DNA of 19,218 nt from Cerioporus squamosus. Taxonomy: Eukaryota; Basidiomycota; Agaricomycetes; Polyporales; Polyporaceae. Location of the stretch: contig JABYQS010000528.1 in the NCBI GenBank assembly GCA_022592435.1, positions 1 through 19,218 of the forward strand, given 5' to 3'. A model generated the notes under the pieces. That model was not told the DNA's origin, ran no database searches, and worked only from the letters and a program-made list of their open reading frames with translations. Of this stretch, positions 7,578-18,500 are shown piece by piece (position 1 is the stretch's first letter; each line of letters opens with the position of its first letter). Made by a program: the position numbers and the translations under genes.

Positions 7578-9413
7578 ATGCCTGAATACAACAACCATCG
7601 TTTCAGTCAACATCCCGTCCGCTTCATGGGCACGATTGAAATACGATCTCTCTCTTGGCTCACGCCCGAAGTCGCTCAACATATTGAAACCGAAGTAAGG
7701 GAGCGTGACGTTCAAGCTCGGCGATCTCCCAGCAATCCCCATCCACGACCCAGCAACCTGACGCTCAAGACTCTCTATGCCCCATCTCCAGGCTTTCGGA
7801 CCGGCCGATACAAGGTCAAGGTGAAGATCCAAGCTTGGGCATGTAGCACTGCCAGCTACCTGCTATGTAAGTGACGTGCCATCGACCCTGAAGCGCTGCT
7901 GAGCATTTGTCGCAGCTAAGGATGTCCCGGATGGCCTCAGAATATCCTCTCGGTCAGGATCCTCTATCATGCTGGACGAAATGAGTACTGACATGCATGT
8001 ACAGTGATCGTAACTACACGGTTGTGTCAATGTTGATCAACACGTATGAACTTAGCCGTCTGGTCCGTCCCATACTGTCGAAGTATCGGTCGGAACTGAT
8101 GGCCCATCTGAATCTCTAGTATCTCTCTCGCTACCGATTGCTCGCATGCCTAGAAAGGCTCGCAGAGCTTGAAACCTCTGCCGGCACTGTAATTTCATTC
8201 AAGGAACGCACCCCGGATTGGTACATCGACGCATACTTCAAGCATTACGCATACCATAGCTCAGGACGCCAATACCGCACAATCCATGCAGAATCGGACT
8301 CTGACATAGAGCCTGGCACAAACGGACGGATGAAGAGTGGTCGTGAGCATCCTCTCCGCCACGTGTCCCGCGCCGAAATGGAGTCGTGGTTTGCTCAGCA
8401 CGCTGTGTGGCTAATCAAAGCAGCCCGCGCTAGCAAGCACTCTCGCCGGCCATTATTCGACCCCGACAAGTGGCAGCAGGAGTGGCTACCCGAAGTGCGT
8501 TGCACGCGAGAGGAAGCAGCACAGGCAGGGCGTCGTTGGGGAGTTTGGGAGGGTTCCGAAGTACCAACAGAAGATATCGACGACATCCCGTTGCCCCCTG
8601 CGCCTTCGAGGCGGAAGAGGAGGGCGACGAAGAAGTCCGAAGTAAGCCCTTCCAACCATAGCTGAAGCCATCTTGTACTTATTTTGGCACGAAACTAGAG
8701 GCCTGCGACGGGGATGATGCCTTCCTCGGCGTTCTCCTATGCAACAGCGTCATCTGCGAGCCCATACAACGGTGGCGACGCTTACGACGGCAATGCCATG
8801 GACGTGGACTGGCAGTTCCCCGACCCGACTTCACTACGCACATACGACCCCGATATCTCTGGACCGTCTAGTGAGAACGAGGCTCCACCCACCACCACCG
8901 AGGACGACGACGAACAAGCTGTCGACCCAGGGCTGCTTCGATTCACCGACCGGGAGATCGTCGCACTCCTTCCCCCGAGTTTCCGTCATCCCCCTCCTCT
9001 ACCTCCATCGCACAAGTGGAAGTGCTCGGAGTGCGACTACGTGATCGATCTACTCAAACTCACACCGTACGAGCTGGACAACCCTGCGATTTCGTACCGT
9101 ACTAGGGAGGCCCTGCGGTCCAAGAGATGGAACATGTTCAGAAAAGGAGACGAATGGGTGTACAACGCCTTCGTCCAGATGGTCGAGAAGCACCACCGAG
9201 AGCACCTTGAGGAGCGGGGAATTGAGTTCCGCAAGACTCGAGGAGGGGTAAGCACGCAGTCACTGCTTCGAATGCCGTTCGTTGCTCACCCATCTTAACA
9301 CCCAGTGGATGGCCGAATGGAAGGATGGCAGACGTCCAGAGTTTTCCCGCTTGCGACAGGTCAAGGTGGACGACAGGCGGCAGAAGGCCACTGTGAAGAC
9401 AGAAGAGCTCTAG
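7578..9413 (+). CDS. Unrecognised 520-aa protein, six exons, possible zinc knuckle
   Basis: I do not recognise this protein. Exons: 7578-7866, 7916-7952, 8005-8062, 8120-8641, 8699-9247, 9306-9413. Introns of 49-58 nt are all GT-AG and keep frame; the total is 521 codons including TAG. The start MPEYNNHRF was chosen as the first in-frame ATG; MGTIEIRS further in is an alternative. The N-terminal half reads as a folded domain across three splice junctions: GRYKVKVKIQAWA, then GLRISSRDRNYTVVSM, then a helical TYELSRLYLSRYRLLACLE. A basic patch RRKRRATKK (about residues 292-300) may be a nuclear localisation signal. An acidic linker (EDDDEQ) precedes KWKCSECDY: Cys411 and Cys414, with His467, His468 and His471 further on, could bind zinc. 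The C-terminus is charged. Donors of introns 2 and 3 (GTCAGG, GTCCGT) are weak but give the only continuous frame found. Confidence 0.72.
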
Positions 9414-9853
9414 AGGTAAGCCGATTGGCCTGTCATACCTCATCTTAGCTATATGACTAGCCTTCTCCGCTCCTTATTCAGGCGTGGCTGACGTTTGTCC
9501 TATGAAGCCGCATATCAGGTGCTAGATGAAGATGGATTTACTGAACATTCATCGCTACTACATGAGGGTCCGAATGTGATTGTACCGCGCTCGCCATAAC
9601 CTACCACGACTGACACACACACCTTGCACCCGTCCGAGTCATCCGACCATGACTAAAATTACTCACTACTCCCAGCACGCGATCCAACTGTGGAGAGAGC
9701 GTAAGGTAATGCATTACGCGCTATATCGTACAAATGCTTCTGAATGCGGTCTACAAATACATTGCTACAGATCTAAGTCAAATCTGTCATCGAAAGTCCT
9801 ATTCCTACATTTCACCCATGTAACCCAAGTCCTTTTATCGACGATGCACGTCC
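9414..9853. other. Convergent 3' intergenic region
   Basis: 440 bases between the stop codons of two converging genes (the 520-aa gene, plus; HSP104, minus). It should hold both 3' untranslated regions. The frames seen here are fragmentary and AT-richer than the coding regions. No RNA gene is visible. Confidence 0.5.
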
Positions 9854-12800
9854 TCAATCCATCTCCTCGATCTCGATGTCCTCGTCCACGCCGTAGTCGA
9901 CGTCCATCGACTCGCCCGTGCCCTCGTGGTTCGGGACGATGTGCAGCCGGTTGTGCGGGCCGTCGAACTGGACACGGACGGTCTCGCCGTCGCGGACGCG
10001 CTCCGAGAGGATCATGACCGAGAGTGGGTTGAGGAGCTCTTGCTGGATCGCACGGTTGAGCGGCCGCGCGCCGTACGCCGGAGAGTACCCAATGGACATG
10101 AGGTAGTTCTTCGCGGCATCGTCCAGCTCGAGCCTCATCTTCCGCTCCGCGATACGGTCCTGGACTTCCTTGAGACGGAGGTCGACGATCTTCAGGACGT
10201 TCTGGCGTGACAATGTGCGCTGTAAGAGGAGTAGTTAGCATATAGCCCGAATGAAATACGGCATCGAGCGGGAGACTTACGAAGATGACGATGTCGTCGA
10301 TACGGTTGATGAACTCTGGCGGGAAGTGGTTGCGGATCGCACCCATGACGAGCTCTCTTGTTGCGGGCTTGACAGGGCCTTCACCCATGTCGTTAAGGAA
10401 CGCTGCGCCAAGGTTGCTCGTCATGATGATGACCGTGTTGCGGAAGTCGACGATACGACCCTGGCCATCAGTCAACCGTCCATCATCGAGGACCTGCAGG
10501 AAGAGCTGGTAGAACTCCCGCGAGGCCTTCTCGATCTCGTCGATGAGGACGATCGAGTACGGCTTCCGCCGGATGTACTCGGTGAGCTGGCCACCCTGGT
10601 CGTGACCGACGTAGCCCGGAGGAGCACCGATGAGACGGGCGATCGAGTGCTTCTCAGAGTACTCTGAACCGTCGATACGGATCATGGCGTCGGGTGAGTC
10701 GAAGAGGATCGTGGCGAGCTAAGAGAAGTGAAGTCAGCAACATAGTTAATGAGGATAACATAGCAAAGTAAAACCTACCGTCTTGCTCATCAACGTCTTA
10801 CCCGTACCGGATGGTCCAGCGAAGAGGAAGGAAGCGATCGGCCTGTTGGCGTTCCGCAAGCCTGAGCGGCTGAGACGAATCGCGTTTGCGACCGCCTTGA
10901 CCGCCTCGGGCTGGCCGACCACACTGTCCGCAAGGATCTTCTCCATACGAAGCAGCTTCTCCTTCTCCGTGCTCATCAAGCGGGTCACAGGGATGTTCGT
11001 CCACCTCGCGACGATCTCGGCGATCTGGTCTGGGGTAACGGTATCGCTGCCAGTCCCGCGTGCTGCGTCCTCTTCAGCCTTCTTCGTCTCGAGCTGCGCA
11101 AGCCGGTTCTGGAGTTCGGGAAGGGCATAGTAGCGGATGTCGGATGCGGTGGCGAGGTCATAGCGCCGCTCGGCTTCGTCAGCCTTCGCCTTGAGCTCGT
11201 CGATACGTCTCCGGACGGATGCGATCTCGTCGCCGCGCTGCTTCTCGGCTTCGTACGCGGCTTGCAGAGGCTTGAGTTGGTCTTCGACGTCGGCGATGGC
11301 CTTGCGTGCAGCAACGAGACGCTCCTTCGAGGCATCATCCTTCTCGCGCTCGAGGGCGTGGATCTCGACCTCGAGTTCGAGCTTGCGGCGCTGAAGCTGG
11401 TCGATTGCCTCTGGTGCGGTCTCGCGAGTAACACGGACGCTAAGATATGTGCATTAGTATGGCTGTCATGACTAGAATACAGCAAGCGAGCTTACCTTGC
11501 GCAGGCCTCATCGACCAAGTCGATAGCAGAGTCGGGCAACCGTCTTGACGTGAGGTAGCGGTGGGCGAGTTGCGCGGCGGCAATGAGCGCGCCATCATGG
11601 ATCCGGACACCATGGTGCACTTCGTACTTCTCCCGGATACCACGAAGGATGGAGATGGTCTCAGGAACGGTGGGCTCGTTCACGAGCACCTGAGCGAACC
11701 GACGCTCGAGTGCAGGGTCCTTCTCGATGTACTTGCGGTACTCCGAGAGCGTAGTCGCGCCAATGCAACGGAGCTTGCCACGAGCGAGCAGGGGCTTGAA
11801 GAGGTTAGCGGCGTCCATGCCACCTCCCTCCGCGCCTTGGCCGGCCATGATGAGGTGAAGCTCGTCGATGAAGAGGATGACGCCGGGGCCTTCTTGAGCG
11901 GCCTTCTCGACTTCGTCCAGGACAGACTTGATACGCTCCTCGTACTCGCCCTTATACTTGGCACCCGCCATGAGTGCACCCATATCAAGGGAGTAGAGAC
12001 GGCAGAAGAGCGAAGCCGGAACGTCGCGGTTGACGATACGTTGTGCCAGGCCCTCGGCGATAGCTGACTTTCCGACACCGGGTTCACCAACGAGGACGGG
12101 GTTGTTCTTCGTCCTGTGAAGCATATGTTAGCATCGAATTGAGTTCGAGAGTCGATCGAACCTCTGAGATACTCACCTTCGGCAAAGGATACGGATGGTT
12201 CGCCGAATCTCGTTATCACGGCCAATGACGGGATCGAGCTTGCCCTCTTCAGCAAGAGCGGTAAGGTCAGTCGCATACTTGCCCAATGCGTCGAAGCCCT
12301 GTTCCGCGTTCTTGCTGTCGACACGGCGGTTGCCGCGGATCTGGTCAATAGCGGTCTTGAGGACCTCTTCGGTCAAGCCGGCCTCCTTGAGAACGGCCGC
12401 GATCGACGAGTCCTTGATGAGGGCGGCGAGGACGTGATCCTGGGCGATGTAGGAATCGTGCATGGTCTTCCGGAGAGACTCGGCCTCACGGAGAACCTTC
12501 AAGGCGGCTGAGCTGAGAGAGATCTCATCGGGAGGTGGGGATTGGGTGGGGATGCGGACGATGAGCTTCTGCAGCCCACGGCGGACGGTAGTCTGAGGGA
12601 CGCGTGATCAGTACGGGTCAATGAGTTGTGACTGATGAGTTTAAACTTACTATGTCGCCGCCAGCCTTGTCGATGACAGACGCGAAGAGCGGATGTGAGC
12701 CGGTAGTCGCACCGCCAGCCTCGCCTTGGCCTTCGCTAAGGAGCACGAACGCGATGTGTGCGGGATGTACTGCAGACAAGACTTGTCAGTACCACGAATG

Positions 12801-12916
12801 TCCATGCACTGTGTTCGGAGAGACATACCTTGTGCGTTCGCGTAGTCCTTCGCAAGCTGGATTGCTGCTGCGAGCGACTCCTGAGTCTTGTCGGTGAAGT
12901 TCATAGAAGAAGCCAT
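9854..12916 (-). CDS. HSP104: Hsp104/ClpB-type AAA+ protein disaggregase, 901 aa, seven exons
   Basis: Hexameric ATP-driven chaperone that, with Hsp70/Hsp40, threads and resolves aggregated proteins and fragments prions; this form lacks a visible targeting peptide and should be cytosolic/nuclear. Exons: 12829-12916, 12651-12769, 12177-12592, 11496-12113, 10779-11439, 10281-10718, 9854-10219; six GT-AG introns of 56-63 nt, all closing in frame. The protein starts [15 protein letters not shown]. Clp N domain about 1-160; AAA-1 with Walker A GEPGVGKS (217-224) and Walker B LFIDE (Glu292). The coiled-coil middle domain lies about 415-530 ([17 protein letters not shown]...). AAA-2 has Walker A GPSGTGKT (622-629), Walker B VLIDE, pore loop GYVGHD and arginine-finger region INRIDD. 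It ends in an acidic tail, EDIEIEEMD, matching the TPR-cochaperone-binding tails of Hsp104. Length fits the yeast protein (908 aa). Upstream DNA carries heat-shock-like elements. Confidence 0.97.
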
Positions 12917-13089
12917 GGTAGATGAAAGGAAAAAGAGTCAAGAGAAGAAGGGTATAAAAGTGTGATGGTCGTCGAAAGTAAAGTTGGGGGGACAGGGGAG
13001 ACGCATCCCGAGCTGATATACTCTGGGCAGCGGGGCCATGGAATGACCACGAACCGCGACGAACGAGCTCGACCGCACAGGGGATGCGC

Positions 13090-13109
13090 AGAATGTTCGA
13101 GCTCTTCCG
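13090..13109. promoter_or_regulatory. Second, weaker heat-shock-element-like site
   Basis: GAA (13091-13093) and TTC (13096-13098) form a perfect inverted pair with 2-bp spacing. They are followed in phase by degraded units GCT and TCC. It is about 180 bases upstream of the HSP104 start codon. Confidence 0.35.
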
Positions 13110-13171
13110 TCCGACTGCCATTTCTGACGATGCTTCTGACGTCACCGGTCTGACGCCTTCCAGCCTGTCCC

Positions 13172-13191
13172 CGGACGTTCCCGGATGTTCT
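13172..13191. promoter_or_regulatory. Candidate heat-shock element (four 5-bp units)
   Basis: On the minus strand it reads GAA-nn-TCC-nn-GAA-nn-TCC in strict 5-bp phase: two perfect nGAAn units and two inverted units with one mismatch (TCC for TTC). It lies about 260 bases upstream of the HSP104 start and 75 bases upstream of the NDUFS6 start. HSP104 genes are classic Hsf1 targets. Confidence 0.5.
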
Positions 13192-13265
13192 TCCCACGGC
13201 CACCCGGGCGTGCCGTATGCGCCTGTTGCCATATCGGGGCGCGCGCACCTCCTGCGTTGACCGCC

Positions 13266-13907
13266 ATGCTCGCCCGCCGAGCTCTCCAGGGCCTCGCCCG
13301 CCCGCTCACCCGCCTCTCCTCCACATCCACCCCCGTTCCCGCGCACGAGGCCCCGTCTCCCGCCGCCGCAGTCCCCCAGTCCCCCAACTACGCGAACACA
13401 TGGTCAACTAGCCAGCGACCCCGCCCCCAGGCCCACTCAGGGCCCCGCTTTGAGCAGACCATTATAGAGCTCCAGCCCAACCCGCTCAGCGCCATGGAGA
13501 TGATCAGCAAGGAGCCCATCCGCGTTGTGCATGGTCGCAAGGCGGTCTGCGACGGCGGTGCGTATCTCAGACGTCTCTCTTGCTACCGTCCCTCTCATGT
13601 TGCCACAGGAGGAGGTCCGCTCGGCCACCCCAAGATCTTCATCAACCTGGTTCGTTCTATCATTCTTTCCGATGACTACGAATGGTTAACTATGGTATCA
13701 TTTAGGACAAGCCCGGTCCTCGAGCGTGCGGGTATGTTCTCCTACCCATCCAGGAATGTATCCTGAAGCTTAACCGTCTTCCCCGTCCGTCTCTTCCCAC
13801 GTACACAGCTATTGGTATGTCCTATCCTCCGCCCACGTCCTCTCGACCGTGCTCACGTCGCTTCTCTGGTCAGCGGCCTCCGTTTCGAGCAGGCACCGCA
13901 TCATTAG
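13266..13907 (+). CDS. NDUFS6: Complex I zinc-finger subunit, NDUFS6-type, 132 aa, five exons
   Basis: Accessory subunit of mitochondrial NADH:ubiquinone oxidoreductase with one bound zinc in the peripheral arm. Exons: 13266-13557, 13609-13649, 13706-13731, 13809-13814 (6 nt), 13874-13907; introns 51, 56, 77 and 59 nt, GT-AG, all in frame. The N-terminus MLARRALQGLARPLTRLSST is basic, hydroxylated and lacks acids, as expected of a mitochondrial presequence. The zinc domain starts at VVHGRKAVCDGG and continues through GGPLGHPKIFINL and DKPGPRACGYCGLRFEQ. Ligands are Cys94, His104, Cys119 and Cys122, with the family's C-x9-H-x14-C-x2-C spacing. The 6-nt exon encodes Tyr121 and most of the Cys122 codon, so it cannot be dropped without losing a ligand. 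It shares a divergent upstream region with HSP104. Confidence 0.93.
13809..13814 (+). other. NDUFS6: Six-nucleotide microexon of NDUFS6
   Basis: CTATTG lies between a CACAG acceptor and a GTATGT donor. It completes a Gly codon, encodes Tyr, and supplies two bases of the second Cys of the CGYC zinc motif. Skipping is frame-neutral but removes that Cys. Confidence 0.85.
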
Positions 13908-15515
13908 ATGACACGCGTCCTGTACGAGTCTGTAGCGGACCAATGTCACTCCTCTCCGTATCTGCAACCGTCATGCCTTCGCGGCCCTTGTGCGTTTCTT
14001 TAACACCAGCTCCTTGCTGTGCGGTCCGGACACTGTTCCGCATGATTTGCCGACTGGCCGGACGGTGATGTCGATCCTTGCCCTTGTCTGAGCTTCTACG
14101 AGGTACCTATCCATCGACTTCACGTCGAGTTGCCCGCTGCTTCCTCTCTCGCGCTGATCCCCTCAGACACCTCGCGTCACCGGCCCTGCTCGGGGCCCGT
14201 CAGTACTTCAGTGACCATCATGCGCAGCGAAGGTTAACATTCACGTTCGGACGGTCATCCTTCACCGCCCTCATTTGCCACCAGTCGGGGGTAGAACTCC
14301 GGCATTTGAGCGGGCGCGAACCTGCCGGGGTTCCTTGTCCTCGGTATAGTCGACACTTTGTGGCAGCCGCCCGATTTTTTTCTCTGGACACGAGACGACG
14401 CCCATCGCACAAAGCATATGAGTTTCACCATGAGCATGTTGCCACCATATGCGATAGAGGACGTTTCGCCGCTCGATCGGAGCAATAGGACCCTCCGTGC
14501 GGGATCTGCACGGCTCTAGAGAAGCAGCCATGCTGCAGTACGCTCCTCAGCCTCCATTGCGCTTGTGAACGTTTGCCGTACAGTGAGGCTTCTGTCCGCC
14601 AAAGTCCTCCCTCGACGGGCCCAGCTCGTTCCCAACGCACGATTTAGAATGCTTCTCCACTGTCCTTCTCTGACACCTTATAACCGGACTCCCCGATGCG
14701 GGGCCCTCGCATGCAATCTCGCCCTCACGCGGCCGGCACACGCCAAGCAAAGGTGCACGTCCGTCCGTCTGTCTCGTGTTGATGCGTTATGGGTGTTTAA
14801 TGCCTTTGTTTGATCGGTATCGACCACCTCGAGTACTGTACAAATACACATGAGATGTAGTCTAGGTATGATAATGAGTAAACCACCCTGGGGAGACGGG
14901 TGGTGGATGCGATGCTGGCAGCATGCGCCGCGCGCCGCCTCGGGCGCGCGGGTCGTCCGAATAGTTCACTAATTGTAATGTACCATGAAAGCGAAGAGAG
15001 CGCGCGAGATGGGGGTGTGGACGGACGACGATAAGAGTGAGGGAGTGTGTGGGGGACGCCAAACCAGCGGCGACCGCGTGTCACGTCATCGTGTCGTTTT
15101 CCGTGAAGGTCGACGCGTTGAAGAGCGACTGCGAGTGCCACTGCGGGGTCCCGAAAAGACAGTCTGATGTACAACGGTCCAATGAATGACGGATGAATGC
15201 AACAGATAAGTTCTGCGAAGTCAGGTATGCAGAGGCAATGGGTAATGTGTATGCCGATTGGGAATATGGGGGATGACGGTGACTCGGATGATGGGGGCGA
15301 TGAGGGGGAATACAGAAGGTGATAGGGAGTCATTCAGTTGTGTGCGCGAGTAGCAGGAGCGCATGCCGGAGATGGGGATAGAGCACAATACGAGCCGTTA
15401 AATAGGAACCAAGAGCGAGCGTGATATGCGACGCGAGACCCAGAAATGTACAGCAGAGAGGACGAAGATAGAGGGAGAGACAGCAACGAGGAAGAGGGGA
15501 CCACTACCACAGGGG
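13908..15515. other. Convergent intergenic region, no gene recognised
   Basis: About 1.6 kb between the NDUFS6 stop and the kinase stop. Several open frames of 60-180 codons occur on both strands, the longest on the minus strand at 14797-15333 with an ATG, but none has a recognisable motif or spliced extension. The minus-strand frame starts about 180 bases after the kinase stop and is probably 3' untranslated sequence. I see no tRNA or transposon end. Given the frame slips in the adjacent kinase, a damaged coding region cannot be fully excluded. Confidence 0.4.
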
Positions 15516-18500
15516 TTAGCTGAAGTCGTCTGCTATGCCTTCCGGTGACGTGAAAGACATGGGCGACAGCGGCGGATATTCGCCCTCCGCGACGGCCTCG
15601 AGCTGTGCGAATGGGGGTAACGAGCCGGGTCGCGTATGCAACGTCGTTATTGGTGGCTACATATAATAACAGACCTGGTGAGGTGGAGTAACAGCAGAAA
15701 ATGTCGGGTGGAACTCCACTTTGAAGATGGGGTTGATCGCGGACTTCGGTGCCAGGCCCGGACTGGATGGATAGCTCCCATGGGCCGACTCTCGGCTGCT
15801 CGTATGGACTCATCGGACCTTGCGGCTGGAAGTTGGTTGGGTGCTTCGGTTGCGGAGGAATGGTCAACGATGGCCTCTCCCCGCCGTCCGTCGTTACAAA
15901 TGCGCTCCCGTTCTCCATCGTCGACTGACTCCCATTCTCGCTCCGGGCCCAAGGTATAGGCGATGAAAGAGACAGCATGTGCATGGGCGGCGGGGCGGGT
16001 GAGCCACTGTCGGATATAGACGAGGAGTCCACCGACGCGCGCAAATGGAACTCGTTTGCAAACTGCTGCTCCATCGCCAGCGACGTCGACGACCGCAAAC
16101 GGGCGAGAATTCGTCCGACAGCGCCGTTCCCAAGGAAGACATGGATGTCATCCGGCTGATCCCTAGGGCGGACGGTCGATGTCGTAATCGCGTCGGACCA
16201 GGGTCGCTGTCGACCGTTGCGAAAGAGATCACCGAAACGCCGCTTGGCATGTCTGTCGACGACATGGAATGATCATCGTCGAAGTCCTGCGACGCGCTTT
16301 CGGTAGCCGTTCGTCGCGTCGCCAGTCCCTCGGGATGGGACTCGCCAGGACCGCCAAAGCTGCCTCCTGCGGCGTCGACGGAGGATACCCCGTGGCTTTG
16401 TGTTGACGAATGGGGCCCGCGGCTGCAGGCTGCTTCTGTACGCGAGGAGCCATCAGAGCGAAACTGCTGCGCCACTCGAACTCCGACGACGACGAAGGGT
16501 CGCGGAATCGTTTGCTCTTCTCCAACACCGCGCGGGCTTGCTCTCTCTGCATCTTCTCGGCGAGCAACCGACGCTGCTTCTCCGCATCCCGCTGAATGCG
16601 CGCGGCCTCCTCTTCCGTTGCTTGGGATCCATGATAACGCGAGGAGCAGCTTCCTGAATAGGAGAGAGTTCGGACAATGAACGGCTGTCGGTACTCGAGG
16701 ACTGGGTGCGCTTGAGGGACGGGGTCGATCCAGCGGAACTGACGGGGATCTCCTGCACGGGAGGGAGGGCCTGCGAAGAAGCCTTGTCTGAGTGTCCGAA
16801 CATAGTGGCGAGGCCCCACTTGCTCGTCTTCTTCCCGAAGCTGAACTTGCCCAGCTTGCCGTGAGCCTGCTGTTGGGCAACTTCTTGTATAGTCCCGTTG
16901 GCGATTTCTTGGATGGAGTCCTCGATGTGTGGCCTGGAAGGGTGTTCCCGGAGCATCGGCGACGTCTGGACGTCCATAGACTGTGGGAAGCCGTCTGGTG
17001 GTATCTCGACTTGCGGAGAGACGTCCATGGGATCCCAGTGTCCTAATGAGTCGGACGCCTGTGATGTCCAACCATGGGACTGCTCCGAAGGAGTACGGGA
17101 CCGCGCGGGAGACGCGCCATTGGAAAGGCGGACATGAACGGGGTCTTGAGGAAAGATCCGTGAAGAAGGCGAGTCATAGAACGACGACCGATGAGACGAG
17201 GATGCGTCTGGGATCTGGACGGTGGCAGCTTGGGGTTGTGCTTCGAACTCGGCTTCCCAGGGACGGAGTGGTGGGAGTGAGACGGGGGAATATTCCGAGG
17301 GGTGACAGAGGGTAATGAACGAGCAGAGGACGCTCCGTTGATTCCGTTCCGTTGTGGTGCGCGTACAGGCAGTGCGTGTCCGTTCGACGTAGCTGTCGAG
17401 AAGGTTCCGGGAAATCCAGGCGGGTTGTTGAGCGGCGTTGTCTCCAGAAGGTACTGGTGCTCGAGGCACTCTTTGCTCGTCAGACGAGCTTCGGGGTCGT
17501 ACTTCAGCAGGTCAGCGATGCATTCGACAAGTTTGATGGGCACCGAGCGATCGAACAGAGAGTAGATATCTCTGGGTGGGATCTATATCACAAATCGAGT
17601 TAGGTGAGTAACTCTGAGCTGGATATATGCGTACCTCTGGAAACGAGAATCCTACTGCCCGTGCCATCTTGACACCACGGGGCCACTTGCCTCCACCTAC
17701 AGGCCTGCCCCGCGCGTCCAAACCGTAGTCCCTGCATGGATCGCCAAGCAGTTCACATATCCTCGCCACCTGGTCGACCTCTCCCTGGCCCGGAAACAGA
17801 GGTCTGAGGTTCACCAACTCAGCCATGATGGTGCCGAGCGCCCACATGTCGACAGGGTTCGAGTAGTCGCGGCTTTTGAGGAGTACCTCCGGAGCGCGAT
17901 ACCATCGGGTAGACACATACTCAGTGTACGGAGGTTTGCTCTTCGTCTCCCTAGCCAATCCAAAGTCCGCGAGTTTGACGATGACGACGACATCACTCTC
18001 CGGAGGAGACTCGGGGGTAGCGTACGGGGAGACAGGGCGGTAGTCATACAACCCCGTGGTGGTCACCAGAAGGTTCTCTGGCTTCATGTCACGATGGAAG
18101 TAGCCGGACTCGTGTATGTGATGGAGGCCCGACACAACCTGCCGGAAGATGGAGGATACTAGGCCGCCCGCCAGCGGCTTACCTTTGCGAGTCTTGATGA
18201 GCTGGTACAGGTTACCCTCCATGGACTCGAAGACGAAGTAGAGCTCCTTTGTATCGGGGAGGAGGAAGAAGTCGTAGAGCGGTATGATGTTCGGGTGGTA
18301 CGGTATCGCGCGCAGCGACTGTCATAGACTGCCGTCTTAACGACTGCGTCGAACAAGAAGCAAGAGCCACGCACCTCGAGCTCCTTGAGCTTCTTGCACT
18401 CGTCCCAACCGCCTTCCCACTGTTTCTTCATCCTCTTGACGGCCACCAGTCTCTTGCTCGCATATTCCGGCCTCGCCCCGGGACCGCACTGCATGGCCGA

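Larger units (their letters stand above)
12917..13265. promoter_or_regulatory. Bidirectional upstream region (HSP104 / NDUFS6)
   Basis: 349 bases between two outward-pointing start codons. It holds two clusters resembling heat-shock elements (13090-13109 and 13172-13191) and two AGGGG words (12994-12998, 13079-13083) that match the stress-response element core. TATAAAA occurs at 12953-12959 on the plus strand only about 40 bases from the HSP104 start, so it is not obviously placed for either gene. Confidence 0.55.

Noticed and set aside
7199..7594. 131-codon minus-strand frame between divergent genes
   Set aside because: No domain, overlaps the promoter region and the start of the 520-aa gene, and its start has no supporting context.
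7696..7754. Possible intron (GTAAGG...CCCAG) in exon 1 of the 520-aa gene
   Set aside because: Removing it shifts the reading to a frame that meets a stop soon afterwards, whereas the unspliced reading continues into the next exons without a break.
11561..12067. 168-codon plus-strand frame within HSP104
   Set aside because: Antisense shadow of a highly conserved AAA+ exon.
12953..12959. TATAAAA as the HSP104 TATA box
   Set aside because: It is on the plus strand and only about 40 bases from the minus-strand start codon, so placement and orientation are poor.
14797..15333. 178-codon minus-strand frame with ATG
   Set aside because: Ser/Pro-rich without motifs, lies just after the kinase stop, and fits 3' untranslated sequence better; kept only as intergenic.
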